Shown here piece by piece: positions 12,139 through 21,804 of a stretch of DNA of 64,000 bases (the first letter of the stretch is position 1; the number at the start of each line of letters is the position of its first letter). The stretch comes from Diphasiastrum complanatum (lineage: Eukaryota; Streptophyta; Lycopodiopsida; Lycopodiales; Lycopodiaceae): the NCBI GenBank assembly GCA_029204225.1, contig CM055098.1, positions 25,050,973-25,114,972 on the forward strand. Direction: 5' to 3'. The notes beneath the pieces were generated by a model. It did not search any database and had not been told where the DNA came from. It was given only the letters and a program-made list of their open reading frames with translations. A program made the translations under genes and the position numbers.

Positions 12139-13305
12139 CTATATCTTCTTGTTCCCATGTCTCATATCAAAGGCATCTATTTCAATAGCATCCTGTAAAC
12201 GAGAAAAAAAACATAAATTTAGAATGATATATAACACTGCAAGAAGACTGAACAATATCAATACCAATAAGAAATAAGAAAACTAAACAATATTAATACC
12301 AATATAATATCTACTTACCAGATCATAATTATCGTAATCAATGATGTTTGCTCTATTGATGTCATGTCCTCCAATGGCCTCTACATTTTCGGAGGGGATA
12401 TATCTAGCCCTAGGGGGATATCTTTTTTGAAATTCCAAAAATTCCTCCTCTGTAGGCAAAGTCTTTTCATAGGCTTTAGATTTTTCAATCATGGCCTTCA
12501 AGGCCTCATTGCCAGATTTCCAATTGCCATCTTTATCATAATCTATCTCACTTTCAAGGTCATCATATGAGTAATCAACAATGTCAAAAAATTCTAATAA
12601 ATTTTGAGCAAAAATTGAGAGAATTTCATCCTCTTTCAGATTCAATACATCTTCTATATCATTAAATGAAATATAACATTCATTATTTATAAAATATAAA
12701 GAAACATCAAGTAGAGTTAATTGATTAACAGAAGATGCAGATGGAAGAGAATCAGAGAGGATTATAGAACGAGGGAGAGTTTTTTGATAATCTGAAGCAT
12801 AGAAGCTTCAGCTACAACTCCTATATCAGTATCTGCATCATTTACATCAACTGGAGTAGGTGCAGATGCTTCGATCAATGGAACAGTTGAAGATTCAATA
12901 GACTCATCATCTGGAATTTCAGCAGATATGTAGAACACAAAAGCCATTCCTTTGATTAGAAGGCGACATATTCTTTTGTGGATATCACAGTATATATTTC
13001 TTTTGAAATGGTCATGCAGGTTAGAGTACTTTCTATTGTGTTTATGCTTAGAGGATGGTTGGGAATGTACAAGGTCCTGAAAATGAACGAAATAAAAATT
13101 ATCTATATCCATGACAGGAGTACTAATAATTTGAGAAAAACTAACATAAGAAATTAAATTATAACGATTCTCATAAACTAGCTTATCGATATCAAAGGGA
13201 GCAAAAAAAATACTAGCAAAATACTCTAATTTGTTAGATGGAATGTCACTGGCATTAAAAAAAATCCATAAGTTTGTCATCTGAGGCCATGGAGGAACTA
13301 GCCAT
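12139..13305 (-). pseudogene. GGHDI-family gene, fullest first exon plus start of second
   Basis: This is the longest member of a multi-copy family with no recognised function. The minus-strand ATG at 13305 gives MASSSMASDDKLMDFF; a run of eight T (13257-13264) then shifts frame into NASDIPSNKLEYFASI. A second shift lies at a run of six T in plus orientation (12780-12785). Downstream the frame is open through acidic sequence (SYDDLESEIDYD, LPTEEEFLEFQKRYPP) to GGHDINRANIIDYDNYDL. A consensus splice donor follows (GTAAGT at 12318), then a ~125-bp intron ending TTTACAG, and a second exon from 12192 (DAIEIDAFDMRHG) that stops at 12139. The splice junction is shared with the copy at 56.3-56.7 kb (GGHDITTKK...DDYDL, then NTIKIDSFAMRRG), which confirms the gene model. 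Both shifts are in homopolymers, so assembly error is possible. It is divergent from the histone-like gene at 14852. Confidence 0.75.
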
Positions 13306-14572
13306 ATTGAATCTGATATCTGTTCAACGCAACAGATAAATATCAGTAGAAGAATAAAGCAAAGTGCGCGCGTTCATCCGATATGGTAAGGCCGAGAACG
13401 AAATTTTTCAAAAAGAATTGGTCGACAATGTCTGATATCGATTCAGCGCGCCAGAATGAATACGAGCATGCACAACAAGGGTTGGCGCGCGTTGATTCGA
13501 TATCGGGAGAATGAATAAAAACAAGAAGGCTAGAGAGTTCAAAATAAAAGATTACGGAATCAAAATAGGACAAGTGGTGCACATATTTGTAGCCAATTCC
13601 TGTTGATCACAGCCATATATCTGTCAAATAACGAATTGTAATTTACAGCCTATATTTATCCACCAATCAGAATGAGACTAATTTGTACCTAAGCTGAAAT
13701 ACATTGACTAGTCTAGTACTAGATTCAACTAATCATCATTAGCCCTGACCCTAGAATCTGTACTTGCGCCGAAATGCGTTAAAAAAAAATCACTAGCCTC
13801 CTAGAATAATCATTAAAAAAATTATAAACAATTGACTAATGGATATCATTGAAAAACATGAACGAGGAGAATTATTACAATCTCTCATCCTACTTAAGCA
13901 CCGTAAAGACGAAAATTTTCTTTTTGAGATAATGTTCATTCAGAACATTTTCAAAAGTCTTTCATTATGCGTTCCAGTAATATTTTTCTACATATCGAAT
14001 ATCGGACCAGCGTGCCTAGCAGACGATGTATTAGCTGCATTTGGACCTCGCACGTCGAATCGCTATTCCAGGAAAAAAATATTGTCGAAATTTTCAAAAC
14101 TATTGGACCCTATATGCATGATCAAAGCTTGATTCGGAAGACTCTTCATAATGGCCAAAGTTATGCAGAATCTATTGAATCAAGCTCTGATCATTCTTAT
14201 TGCGTCCAATATCGGATGAGCGTGCGAGAATACATACTATGCTTGTCAAATGTTTTATATGCACGTTGATTAGCTATTGGGTGAAAATTTGGCTTTTCGT
14301 ATTTTCAAAAACTATAATTATTGGATATAAAAAAGGTCTTATATTTAAAGCTTAATGTTGTCAAATTCAGCATTAAATGGTAGAAGTGTAGATGTGACCA
14401 TATTTGTTTGAAATTAAATCTTATACTTTTGTAGCATTAATTGTAGATGTGACCATATTTTATTTGAAATTAAATCTGTTTAATTCGATATGGACTAATC
14501 CATTTGAAGATTGATGGACATTTAGATTGATTTGATTGACAAGCCTCTGAGTAATCATCATCGTAATACAAG

Positions 14573-14604
14573 CCACCACGTTTGCAAACCACCACGTTTG
14601 CAAT
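14573..14604 (+). promoter_or_regulatory. Tandem 16-bp repeat CCACCACGTTTGCAA(A/T)
   Basis: Two head-to-tail copies just upstream of a TATA box. The ACGT core is reminiscent of the ACGT-type hexamer of plant histone promoters, but this is only a resemblance. Confidence 0.45.
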
Positions 14605-14619
14605 CATTTCTGATTTTCT

Positions 14620-14629
14620 CTATATATAG
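14620..14629 (+). promoter_or_regulatory. TATA box of the histone-like gene
   Basis: CTATATATAG, about 225 bp upstream of the ATG at 14852, in a region of otherwise mixed composition. Position and sequence fit a core promoter with a leader of roughly 190 bases. Confidence 0.5.
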
Positions 14630-14851
14630 TGATCGACGACGCTGAAATTGTTTTGCTTATAGTTAATTACATCCATGTGATATCGATTTAGAGCGCTCGA
14701 AACCAACTTCCTTCAATCCATTACTACTCGTGCATGCCCATCCGCTACCAACTTACGTAATGGTTGAGCTCCGGTATCGCTTCGACGCGTCTGACTTGAG
14801 GTCTGATCCTATAATCAACATTATCGCGCGCTGATCTGCTACTACACATTA

Positions 14852-15260
14852 ATGGCGCAGACCAAGCAGACAGCACGTGGGCATTCAGGTGGAATACCAA
14901 TTTCAGGTGCGGGTCAGGGAAATCCACAACCGCCACCTCATCCACCACCACCTCCTCCTAGGCCAAGGGGCAGAAGAAGAGACCCTCCATGGCTCAAGGA
15001 TATTCGGAAGCTTCATGAGACAAGTAATCTTTTGATTCCAAAATCTCACATATAGAGGTCCATCAGGCAGGTGACAAGAAGTCTATTTGTAGATGTGAGA
15101 TGGACGGTAATGGCAATTGAGGCGCTGCACACAGCATATGAGGATTTCCAGGTGAAATTTTTTTCTGATATTGTTGTTGCAACTGTCCATGCCAAGAGGG
15201 TCACCCAAGGATTTCAACATAGTGTTCAGGCTTCGGAACACATATGACAAGTTTGCTGAA
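14852..15260 (+). pseudogene. Histone H3 variant (CENH3-like), broken, fused in frame to protease ORF
   Basis: H3-family histones wrap DNA in nucleosomes; CENH3 marks centromeres. The N-terminus MAQTKQTARGHSGG follows the H3 tail ARTKQTARKSTGG. A Pro-rich insertion follows, then the histone fold: DIRKLHETSNLLIPKSHI, a TAG at 15053-15055, RSIRQVTRSLFVDVRWT, EALHTAYEDF and HAKRVT. In H3 the TAG position is Gln (PFQRLVREI), so CAG-to-TAG is the simplest reading. NLLIP and VRWT replace canonical ELLIR and LRFQ, as in plant CENH3. At about 15204 the frame shifts, after which PKDFNIVFRLRN matches the H3 end PKDIQLARRIRG. The whole fold is intronless, unlike typical plant CENH3 genes, which suggests a retrocopy or capture. 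CENH3 itself is not proven: the loop 1 length is like H3. Translation would stop after 67 codons as written. Confidence 0.75.
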
Positions 15261-16255
15261 TACTTTAGACCTGCTCCCTCCTCTCCTCCAAAACAAAATT
15301 CAGAGAGGAAAAAACGCAAGCAATCTCAACCAACCCGGCTTGTTATTCGTATACAGAGCGGGAGTGTTTCAAAGAAGAGGAGGTCTCTTGACCCTCCATC
15401 TAAAGCGAGGGATTTTTCCAAGCCAACTCCTCTGAATACTATTCTTTCTTCTATTCATTCCCCTTCTAATTCTCCTTCTTCTCCTCCTAAGTCTCCTTCT
15501 TCTCCTTCCACTCCATCTTTAACTTTTCTTGCTAAATCTTCCTCTATTAATAAATCTCCACCTCCTAAATCTCTTCCTCCTCCTAAACCCGTAAATATTA
15601 GTTCCCCTCCTCTTGTTGTTGGAAGCGATTTAGATGATTTTGTTAGTGTAAAGGTAGAATCAATTTTGAATGACAATTCTTTATGTGGTTTATCTGTGTT
15701 ACTTCCGGCACCCCCTGCACTTGCCTTTGTAAATAGTCCTCAATATGTACAGTATGACCAATTGTTAAATACGTATCTTAAAGGTTTAGGTCCTCAATAC
15801 TGTTTTAGGATGCCAAAGACCAATGCTGGTCTCCCCCTTTCTAGTTTAGATACTGCTGAATTAGAAAGTAGGGATAAAATGCTAGGGGACAATGTAGGAG
15901 GTGGGGCCATTCAGTACTGGATGGAGTTCTTCCAGACCCCATTGTTTATAGATGTTGCATTGTTTCCCCTTCAATTCATGGCAACATTTGATTTCCCTGA
16001 TTTCAAAAGTCTGCACGATGATATGCTCCAATACGTCAGACTGGGGACTCCAATTCTCGTACTGCCATACATAACAAAGCAAGTGACTAATTTTCAAATT
16101 TTATTTTATAAAATTTTTCATATGAATTTTGATTTCACATTGATTCTCATAAATTTCTTGTTTTCTGATTTCAATGATCATTGGAGCTTAAATGTGTTGT
16201 CCTTATACGTCAATCATGAGGGTGTGTGTAATCCTGTTTGTTTGAAGATGAACTC

Positions 16256-16298
<43 letters not shown>

Positions 16299-16433
16299 TG
16301 CCAGGACCCATATATAGAAAATACTGAAACTTTTTTTGGATAAATTCAGAATGATGATCTGATCGAACCTTTGCCACAACCAATCCAAACATGCGACATT
16401 AGTTCACTTAGATATGTCGCAGCAAAGCTTTGA
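15204..16433 (+). pseudogene. Pro/Ser-rich linker plus Ulp1-type (C48) cysteine protease
   Basis: Ulp1 proteases mature SUMO and remove it from targets. The ORF directly continues the histone fold: a basic segment (SERKKRKQSQPTR), a long Ser/Pro/Lys linker, then a region laid out like Ulp1. LSSLDTAELESRDKMLGDN aligns with the usual L..LkpgeWLnDevI, YWMEFF and FMATF follow, then PILVLPYIT, and NDHWSLNVLSLY holds the catalytic His (16179-16181). After a (CA)n-containing intron whose acceptor is GATAAATTCAG (16349), the exon PLPQPIQTCDISSLRYVA gives a Cys (16392-16394) preceded by Gln, as in the Q...C of the family. A TGA ends it at 16431. Between LPYIT and DHWS, 35 hydrophobic AT-rich codons look like an unspliced old intron. 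I could not place the catalytic Asp. Such proteases are often captured by plant transposons. Convergent with the gene at 16786. Confidence 0.6.
16259..16294. repeat. (CA)n microsatellite
   Basis: About 18 CA units in the presumed intron before the Cys exon of the Ulp1-like gene. Its reading as Thr-His repeats is an artefact. Confidence 0.95.
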
Positions 16434-16785
16434 TCAGATCATCATCTGAACATATCCAAATATGCCAAGACAAGGACAATACAGACCAGGCAATGAAGAC
16501 CAAAAATACAACCGATATATATGAGACTTCAACAAGGGCAAGCGTTCAACTGGAGTTCAAGTGACTGAAGATCTCCCCAATGGAGATAGTGCATTTCCTA
16601 CAGGAGACAATGAATCTTGCTATTGAAAACTCATATTATCCAGTTGCAATTACATTGTGTTTTGCACCATGGAAATGGAGATCATAGAAATGAATGAGCC
16701 TCATAGAAAAAGTGGTTTATATATATTTTTAAATGATGTATACAAAAAATTGTATTACATAATACAAAATTCCGTAGTTCATAAT

Positions 16786-18130
16786 CTATGGATCTTCAAT
16801 TTCGATGGATGTTCCAATGTCTTTGCATTTTATATTCTCTTCTTGCCTTACTCTTACCTGCACAAGAGAAATTGTTTAGTTATATATTTTATGAAACTGA
16901 TTCACTTAGAAATACAAAAAAAAGAGTATTTTTATATGGCATAACGTACCTTTACACCATTCAATCAAAATTGATAGTACTGAGGTAGATCGAATTGCAA
17001 CATGTCTAGTTCTGATCGAATGTGATTGAGACACCAATCTTCCTCGACTTCAACCATTGCAAGAATATTGTCATTTCTTTTCACTGTTATCTGAAGTTGC
17101 TCTTGAGGGTTTATACCAAAATATTGATCAAGTGGCTTCCAAACATTTTTGCATTTAATCCATCTTCTATAATACAGCAGCAAAGTGAGCATTTTCTTTT
17201 CGATGTGATATCTAAATGTCATGGATGAGTAACATACTATGCACTCAACTTGCTGATTTTGTTTTGTATCCCAACCATCATCCAACAACTTGGCGATTAT
17301 ATCGGCACTCAAGTCCTTACAAATAAACATTGTTTTTGTTTTCCGAACATTGCATTTGAAAAAAAAATCAACAAAAATTGTAAAATGTAGATACCAACTT
17401 AATCTATTATTCTTTGATCCAATGCTGCATTTTAATATACTCTGAATATCAATATATATCCTAGATCAAAAACTTTTTAAAATTGCTGCATCAGGAGAAA
17501 TCCATTCCCCACTCAAAAAATCTGGTAGAGGATATGGCTCTAATCTACCAACTAAACCATTTTTATCAAGAAAATATGTGTGATCATAATAAAAAACTCT
17601 TGACTTTAAAAGTGATTTTGGAGAACGACCTTTATATTGTAAAATACCGATATCTGAATGTACGACATCAATTATTCCTACAATCGATTGAACTAATTGT
17701 CGTTCAAAGAAATTTGATGGATATAAATTTGCAAAACCAACAAAAACATCTCAAGAAAAATATAATTTAAAGACAATGATAAATATAAAGAAATTGAATC
17801 TGAAAACTTACAATCGCATTTCCTTCTATCATTTGGATTCAGATCATGAATGTTGAGCTCATTGTGAAGATAAGCATGCTGAACTAAAACTTCTGTGATA
17901 GATTGACCGGCAGGTGATACTTTAAAATCCATTATGCTGCCTTTCCAAGAGCTTCTATATATGTTATCCAATCTTTTTCTTTTTCGGAATGAGCCTTTTG
18001 CAGAGGGATGCATCAAGATCCATTGATATTTTCAATATATTCTTGGTATCCATTAATCTTCTGCATTTTTTTCATTGCAAATATTGATTGCATCAATGGT
18101 TCCTCTTGGTCTCCGATTATGTGTAGCCAT
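16786..18130 (-). pseudogene. Intron-containing gene ending in a possible ubiquitin-like domain
   Basis: Unrecognised family, seen again at 55118. Exon 1 (18130-17812) starts MATHNRRPRGTIDAIN, has a shift and a TGA (18013-18015), then KGSFRKRKRLDNIYRSS and IMDFKVSPAGQSI, ending at a consensus donor (GTAAGTTTTC). Exon 2 (within 17330-16950) includes VWKPLDQYFGINPQEQ, QITVKRNDNI, MVEVEEDWCLNHIRSELD and DLPQYYQF, a TGA at 16965-16967, then LNGVK and a donor. Intron 16949-16858 ends TTCTCTTGTGCAG. Exon 3 (16857-16786) is VRVRQEENIKCKDIGTSIEI, then TAG. The order strand-strand-helix-strand, with FLLNGV-like and VRVRQEE-like segments, resembles a beta-grasp ubiquitin-like fold. This is a fold guess only. 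If right, it sits convergent with a Ulp1-type protease. Exon 2's acceptor was not located. Confidence 0.6.
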
Positions 18131-18540
18131 TATTCAAAAATACGAGTACGCAGGCTAAGATTGGAGAGAATGTAGAGACTGCGAGGTAAACTTAAGAATG
18201 ACAAGAGAATGAGAGATAAAATGAAAAAAATGAGAGGTATACCTATGAATGACAAGAAGTTCCTTAACTACAAGGATTAGTTAACCACAGTTTATGAATA
18301 TTGACATTAAATCAACCTCGAGTGAACAATGATGGGCAGCATAAGAGTATTCGGGCAGTAACTATGGTCCAATCACAATTGTTTGTTCTGCCCGGTGGGA
18401 TATTTGAAAATCACGAAAATTTGGTCGGGAAAGTTAAATACAATTTTCGTCCGTCAACCACTATTACAGTTCGTCACAGATGGACACCATTCATTGGGAC
18501 ACATAAGCGTTGAAAGCGTGCGAAGTCAAAAACAACATCT

Positions 18541-18578
18541 TGACAAAGGGCCCATTTTGAGTTCTAATATCCCCTAAT
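18541..18578 (-). repeat. Arm of a palindrome flanking the gypsy nest (left)
   Basis: On the minus strand it reads ATTAGGGGATATTAGAACTC then AAAATGGGCCCTTTG. It is the mirror of 50071-50105 (ATTAGGGAAAATATGGGCTC, then AAAGTGGGCCCTTT). The gypsy-derived sequence starts at the next base (18579, GGAGTAAAC). It also lies ~410-450 bp upstream of the ubiquitin-like gene, as its partner lies ~400 bp upstream of the coiled-coil ORF. Confidence 0.65.
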
Positions 18579-20147
18579 GGAGTAAACAAAGTGGCCTCAG
18601 ATAGAGATTCAATGATCCATTACAGATTAGAATGTAGATAGGTTTTCCGTGTCCCTTTTTCCTACTGATATGCAGCCCACAGACAGTAAATAATAGCAGG
18701 GTGGGAAAGGCTTTTAAAGCTTTAACTCCCAATGGCTGTCTTGCAGGATACTAATCTACTACCAGTGATCTGTAAGGTATTGAAAACTCTCAAATAGATT
18801 CTATAGAAGGCAACAAGGGTTTCGGTTAGGTAATAACCAAATGATCACATAGGTGAACAAAACTCTAGGCAAACCATTCCACAGACAAGCCACCGTTCTC
18901 AAAAACTGAATTAGCACTAAGGCTAGCAGGGTTCAAACAATAAATAAACTTTTGTGGCAACATACAAGATAGATAGAATGTGATTTCTTCTCTGAGTAAT
19001 GAGTAGTCATGACCAACTTCTCAGATCTTACTGTTTAACTAAATAGTCTGTTATGAAGCAAATTATAAATCAATGATTCTCAGGTAGATGCTAAGCAACA
19101 AACCCACAGTCTTCTACAGATAGAATCACTACAGATGATTCGGCATAATCTCCCATAGATCAAAGGCCTGTAACCACAAGATTAGAGAGACTACAAAAGC
19201 AAACAACACCAAATCTGATTCCACAAATGAAATGGTGAAAACACAATGCTAAAGATCAAACCAATGAATCAATAGTAGTGAAATGGGATAGACAGCAAAG
19301 TGGAAGAGGCTGAGAGTGGAGGCACCAAGCACAACGGCTTCTTCTCCTTCCTTCTCTCTTCACCTTCTCACCAAAAGCTCTCTGCACACAAGTTTCTCTC
19401 TACAAGCTTTTCTCTCTCTCTCTCCAAGAAGATGACAATGACAATGAGAATGTTGTCCCAGACCCCTCGCTATACGTAGGGGCTCAATGGCCTGGAGGTG
19501 CACCCCTTCAAGAAATGGGGCACCACCTTATGACTTTTCGAAAACTGCCTCTAAACATAGGGCACTGGCCTCAATTCATTTTTTAGCACCTAACTTGGCC
19601 TCAACTTGCAATTTCAAAGTCAAGTTGGATCCTTTTTACGATTTTAGATTTTATGGGCTCATGCCAGGTTTTTAATTACTAGTACTGTATTACGAAACTA
19701 CTTGGCACATCCTAGTCCCGACAAACCCGGAAACTAGAGGCATAGGCCGCATAAATGAAATTTTTATACAACGTAAATTAACCAATGAACAGTATTCTCA
19801 TGTCCTGCATACAAGGCTTGATAATACTGTAACACAATCAAATCACAATTAGTAGCTTAGTTCATTTTCAATCATTTAAAGTTCCAGTGGCTTATCCATT
19901 GAGCTATGAGTCCGATCACATATCATAGGACAAATCATCATAGTGTTTCAAATTTTCACATACCACATGGAATTTAGAAGTGCCAGGTGCTAAACTTGCA
20001 AAACCAACACTAATGTTGGTTATCTCACGTTGTGGAATTACTGGCTGGGTAAAGTAGTAAGTTATACTACTGGTCAAATTTATGGTAGGTCAAGACTTTT
20101 GTTTTGCTCTTGGCTTCCATTTCCAGGCATCTTTAGCTAGGGAGTTA
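18579..20147 (+). mobile_element. Gypsy-related unit 1, first part (LTR-like segment and leader)
   Basis: Begins GGAGTAAACAAAGTGG, continues through the CT tract at 19412 and stops in the LTR end region at 19797, where about 100 bp plus a leader stretch are deleted relative to 45537-46390. It then runs to TAGCTAGGGAGTTA, where the copia-type element is inserted. The unit resumes at 25243. Matching segments: 28534-29204 and 44946-46690. Confidence 0.8.
20142..20147 (+). repeat. Target duplication GAGTTA (left)
   Basis: GAGTTA precedes the element at 20148 and follows it at 25237-25242. The uninterrupted copy at 46738-46750 has a single GAGTTA, which confirms the insertion. Confidence 0.85.
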
Positions 20148-20966
20148 TGTGCAAAAAGTACAAAAAGGACCAAGAGTGGATCCTAATATGATTCCCAAGA
20201 GGGATTGGTTGTCAGATTACTTGATCTATCAATCTACTTCAGATTAAGATCAATTCTAGACACAAAATCCTAACAAGAACAATCATTAATTGAAGGTAAG
20301 TGTACTTCTGGTTTCACACGTGTGAAACACTATCTGAGTACGGACTCCAACCTGAAAATCAAGTACACATTGATAGAACCTCAAAACAATCAAAACAAAT
20401 GTAGACAAATAAAGACAATCACTCAAAATTGCTTCCAAAACCAAGATTGGTGTCTCACAATGATTATGGCCAAATGTGGCTCTATATATACAATAAGTGG
20501 GAGCTCGTGGTACTGATCATCCCTCTGATCCCACATGTGTGAAGGTGCTTTGTCATATGATGATTCATCATGCAAAACTGACACTTGGACAAAACCTTCT
20601 ATTTTGAGCACTTCTGGTCTATTTTCCTTCTATATGGAGATCAACTTGGAAATCTTCTAGAACTCAAAATTCGCCTACTTCAGTTTATTCCACATGTGTG
20701 AGCTGTCCTCTACACATGGGATATGACACCTAACCAAAGGATGTGGCTCATGCAATCAATAGATTGATGCCATGTATCATATGTCTAGAAAACTAGTTTT
20801 TGGCCTTTTTAGCCACTAGAACTTGAATTAAATCATATGTACATCCTATATGATTATGGTGCATGCAAGTACACTAGTTTCACATGTGGAACATGCTCCA
20901 CACATGTGTGTTTATCTATATACAAGATTTTTGGCCTCTACCAAGCTTATTTTTGCATTTTTCACA
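20148..20966 (-). repeat. 3' LTR (819 bp)
   Basis: Contains a perfect 18-bp palindrome, GTTTCACACGTGTGAAAC, at 20311-20328, and several CACATGTGTG-type relatives. Nearly identical to 24407-25236. ORFs over it are shadows. Confidence 0.9.
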
Positions 20967-21092
20967 CTCCTCCTTAGAAATCTAGCTTGATGGAAAACAT
21001 GATGATCTTGAACTTGACTCCATGGGCTGAATTGGTCTTTGCTGGTTCAAAAGGTGTGAAGATCAGCCAATGAGCTTGATGTTGATATGAAA

Positions 21093-21800
21093 TCACCATA
21101 TCCATGATAGTGTTTCTTTGATGTTGACATCTTTGATGAACTTGAGAGCTTTGCACCATCCTAGCATTTTCGAAATTGATTCCTTCCAAATTTCATGTAG
21201 ATGCTTGACTTTGAGGCTTGCTCCTTCTTCATGTGCATGCTCCTCCATGAGAAAATAAAGATTTCTTCTTGACTTATTAGGATCACAAAGATCTAACATC
21301 ATGTTACCATGATCTAAAGAATTAGACTTATCCAAATTGGCAAGACTATGCATGCTATAATAACAAAGTGTTTGCATAATATCTTCATGCTTGTTTACCA
21401 TGCTAATCTCAGATCCAATGAGGCTAAATACTTCATTATGGAAATAAGTGTCTTTAGAAGATGATTCACTTACTCTCATAAAGAGTTTACAATTTGCCTC
21501 AATACAAATTTTCAAACTATGAGTGAACAAATCACTTTTGCTCTTACATGACTCAAGAGCATACATTTGATGAAATAACCATTTGCTTTCTTATTGATTT
21601 AAAATCAATTTCAACCTTTTAAGAAAATCATCTATGTTCTCAAGAGAAACTTCATACTCAACTAGTATGGCTTTACTCCAATTTGGAGATGCAATGATCT
21701 CACTAAAGCGAATTGATTTATCAAATGACATAAGAGAAGTAAATATGAGATGTATACCACATAAGATATGCTCCTCTTTCCCTTGAAATGTGAGCCACAT
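21093..21800 (-). pseudogene. Second copy of the duplicated unknown domain in the copia-type element
   Basis: Two ORF pieces (21800-21591 and 21566-21093) that belong together; a stop and shift lie between them. They repeat the layout of the 365-codon ORF upstream: FSEIIASPNWSKAILVE against FEEIFVSPRWIKAILVE, and CKLFMRVSESSSKDTYFH against CKLLMRISEASKVDTYIH. The domain (about 150 residues) is therefore tandemly duplicated. The function is unknown. It ends with LHEIWKESISKMLGWCKAL before the polypurine tract. Confidence 0.6.
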
Positions 21801-21804
21801 GGAA

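Larger units (their letters stand above)
13310..14835. promoter_or_regulatory. CpG-rich divergent intergenic region with repeated ATATCGGAT..GCGCG motif
   Basis: A loose motif, roughly ATATC(G)(G/A)(A/T)T followed by (A/C)GCG(T/C)GC, occurs in both orientations. Plus-oriented copies are at 13314-13330, 13433-13452, 13999-14016, 14206-14226 and 14679-14697. Minus-oriented copies are at 13365-13385 and 13484-13506. Surrounding DNA is AT-rich and CpG-poor, so the cluster stands out. It lies between two divergent genes (GGHDI family to the left, histone-like to the right) and could be a shared promoter or subterminal repeats of a mobile element. GGCGCGC cores resemble E2F sites, which are known in plant histone promoters; the link is inference. 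Confidence 0.5.

Noticed and set aside
12760-12790. Programmed ribosomal frameshift at the A-run in the GGHDI gene
   Set aside because: The heptamer A AAA AAC is not in the proper zero frame, and a second unrelated homopolymer shift exists upstream; an indel is more likely.
14745-14951. Minus-strand ORFs over the histone-like gene
   Set aside because: Shadows of the plus-strand reading frame.
12139-18578. Endogenous giant-virus or Polinton-like element, because these can carry histones or Ulp1-like proteases
   Set aside because: No capsid, packaging ATPase, DNA polymerase B or integrase of that kind was visible, and the genes contain spliceosomal introns. Kept only as one option under the cluster finding.
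18541-18578. Helitron 3' end, because the plus strand ends CCCCTAA before T
   Set aside because: No convincing subterminal hairpin, no matching 5' TC end, and the same sequence occurs inverted at 50 kb, which fits a palindrome better.
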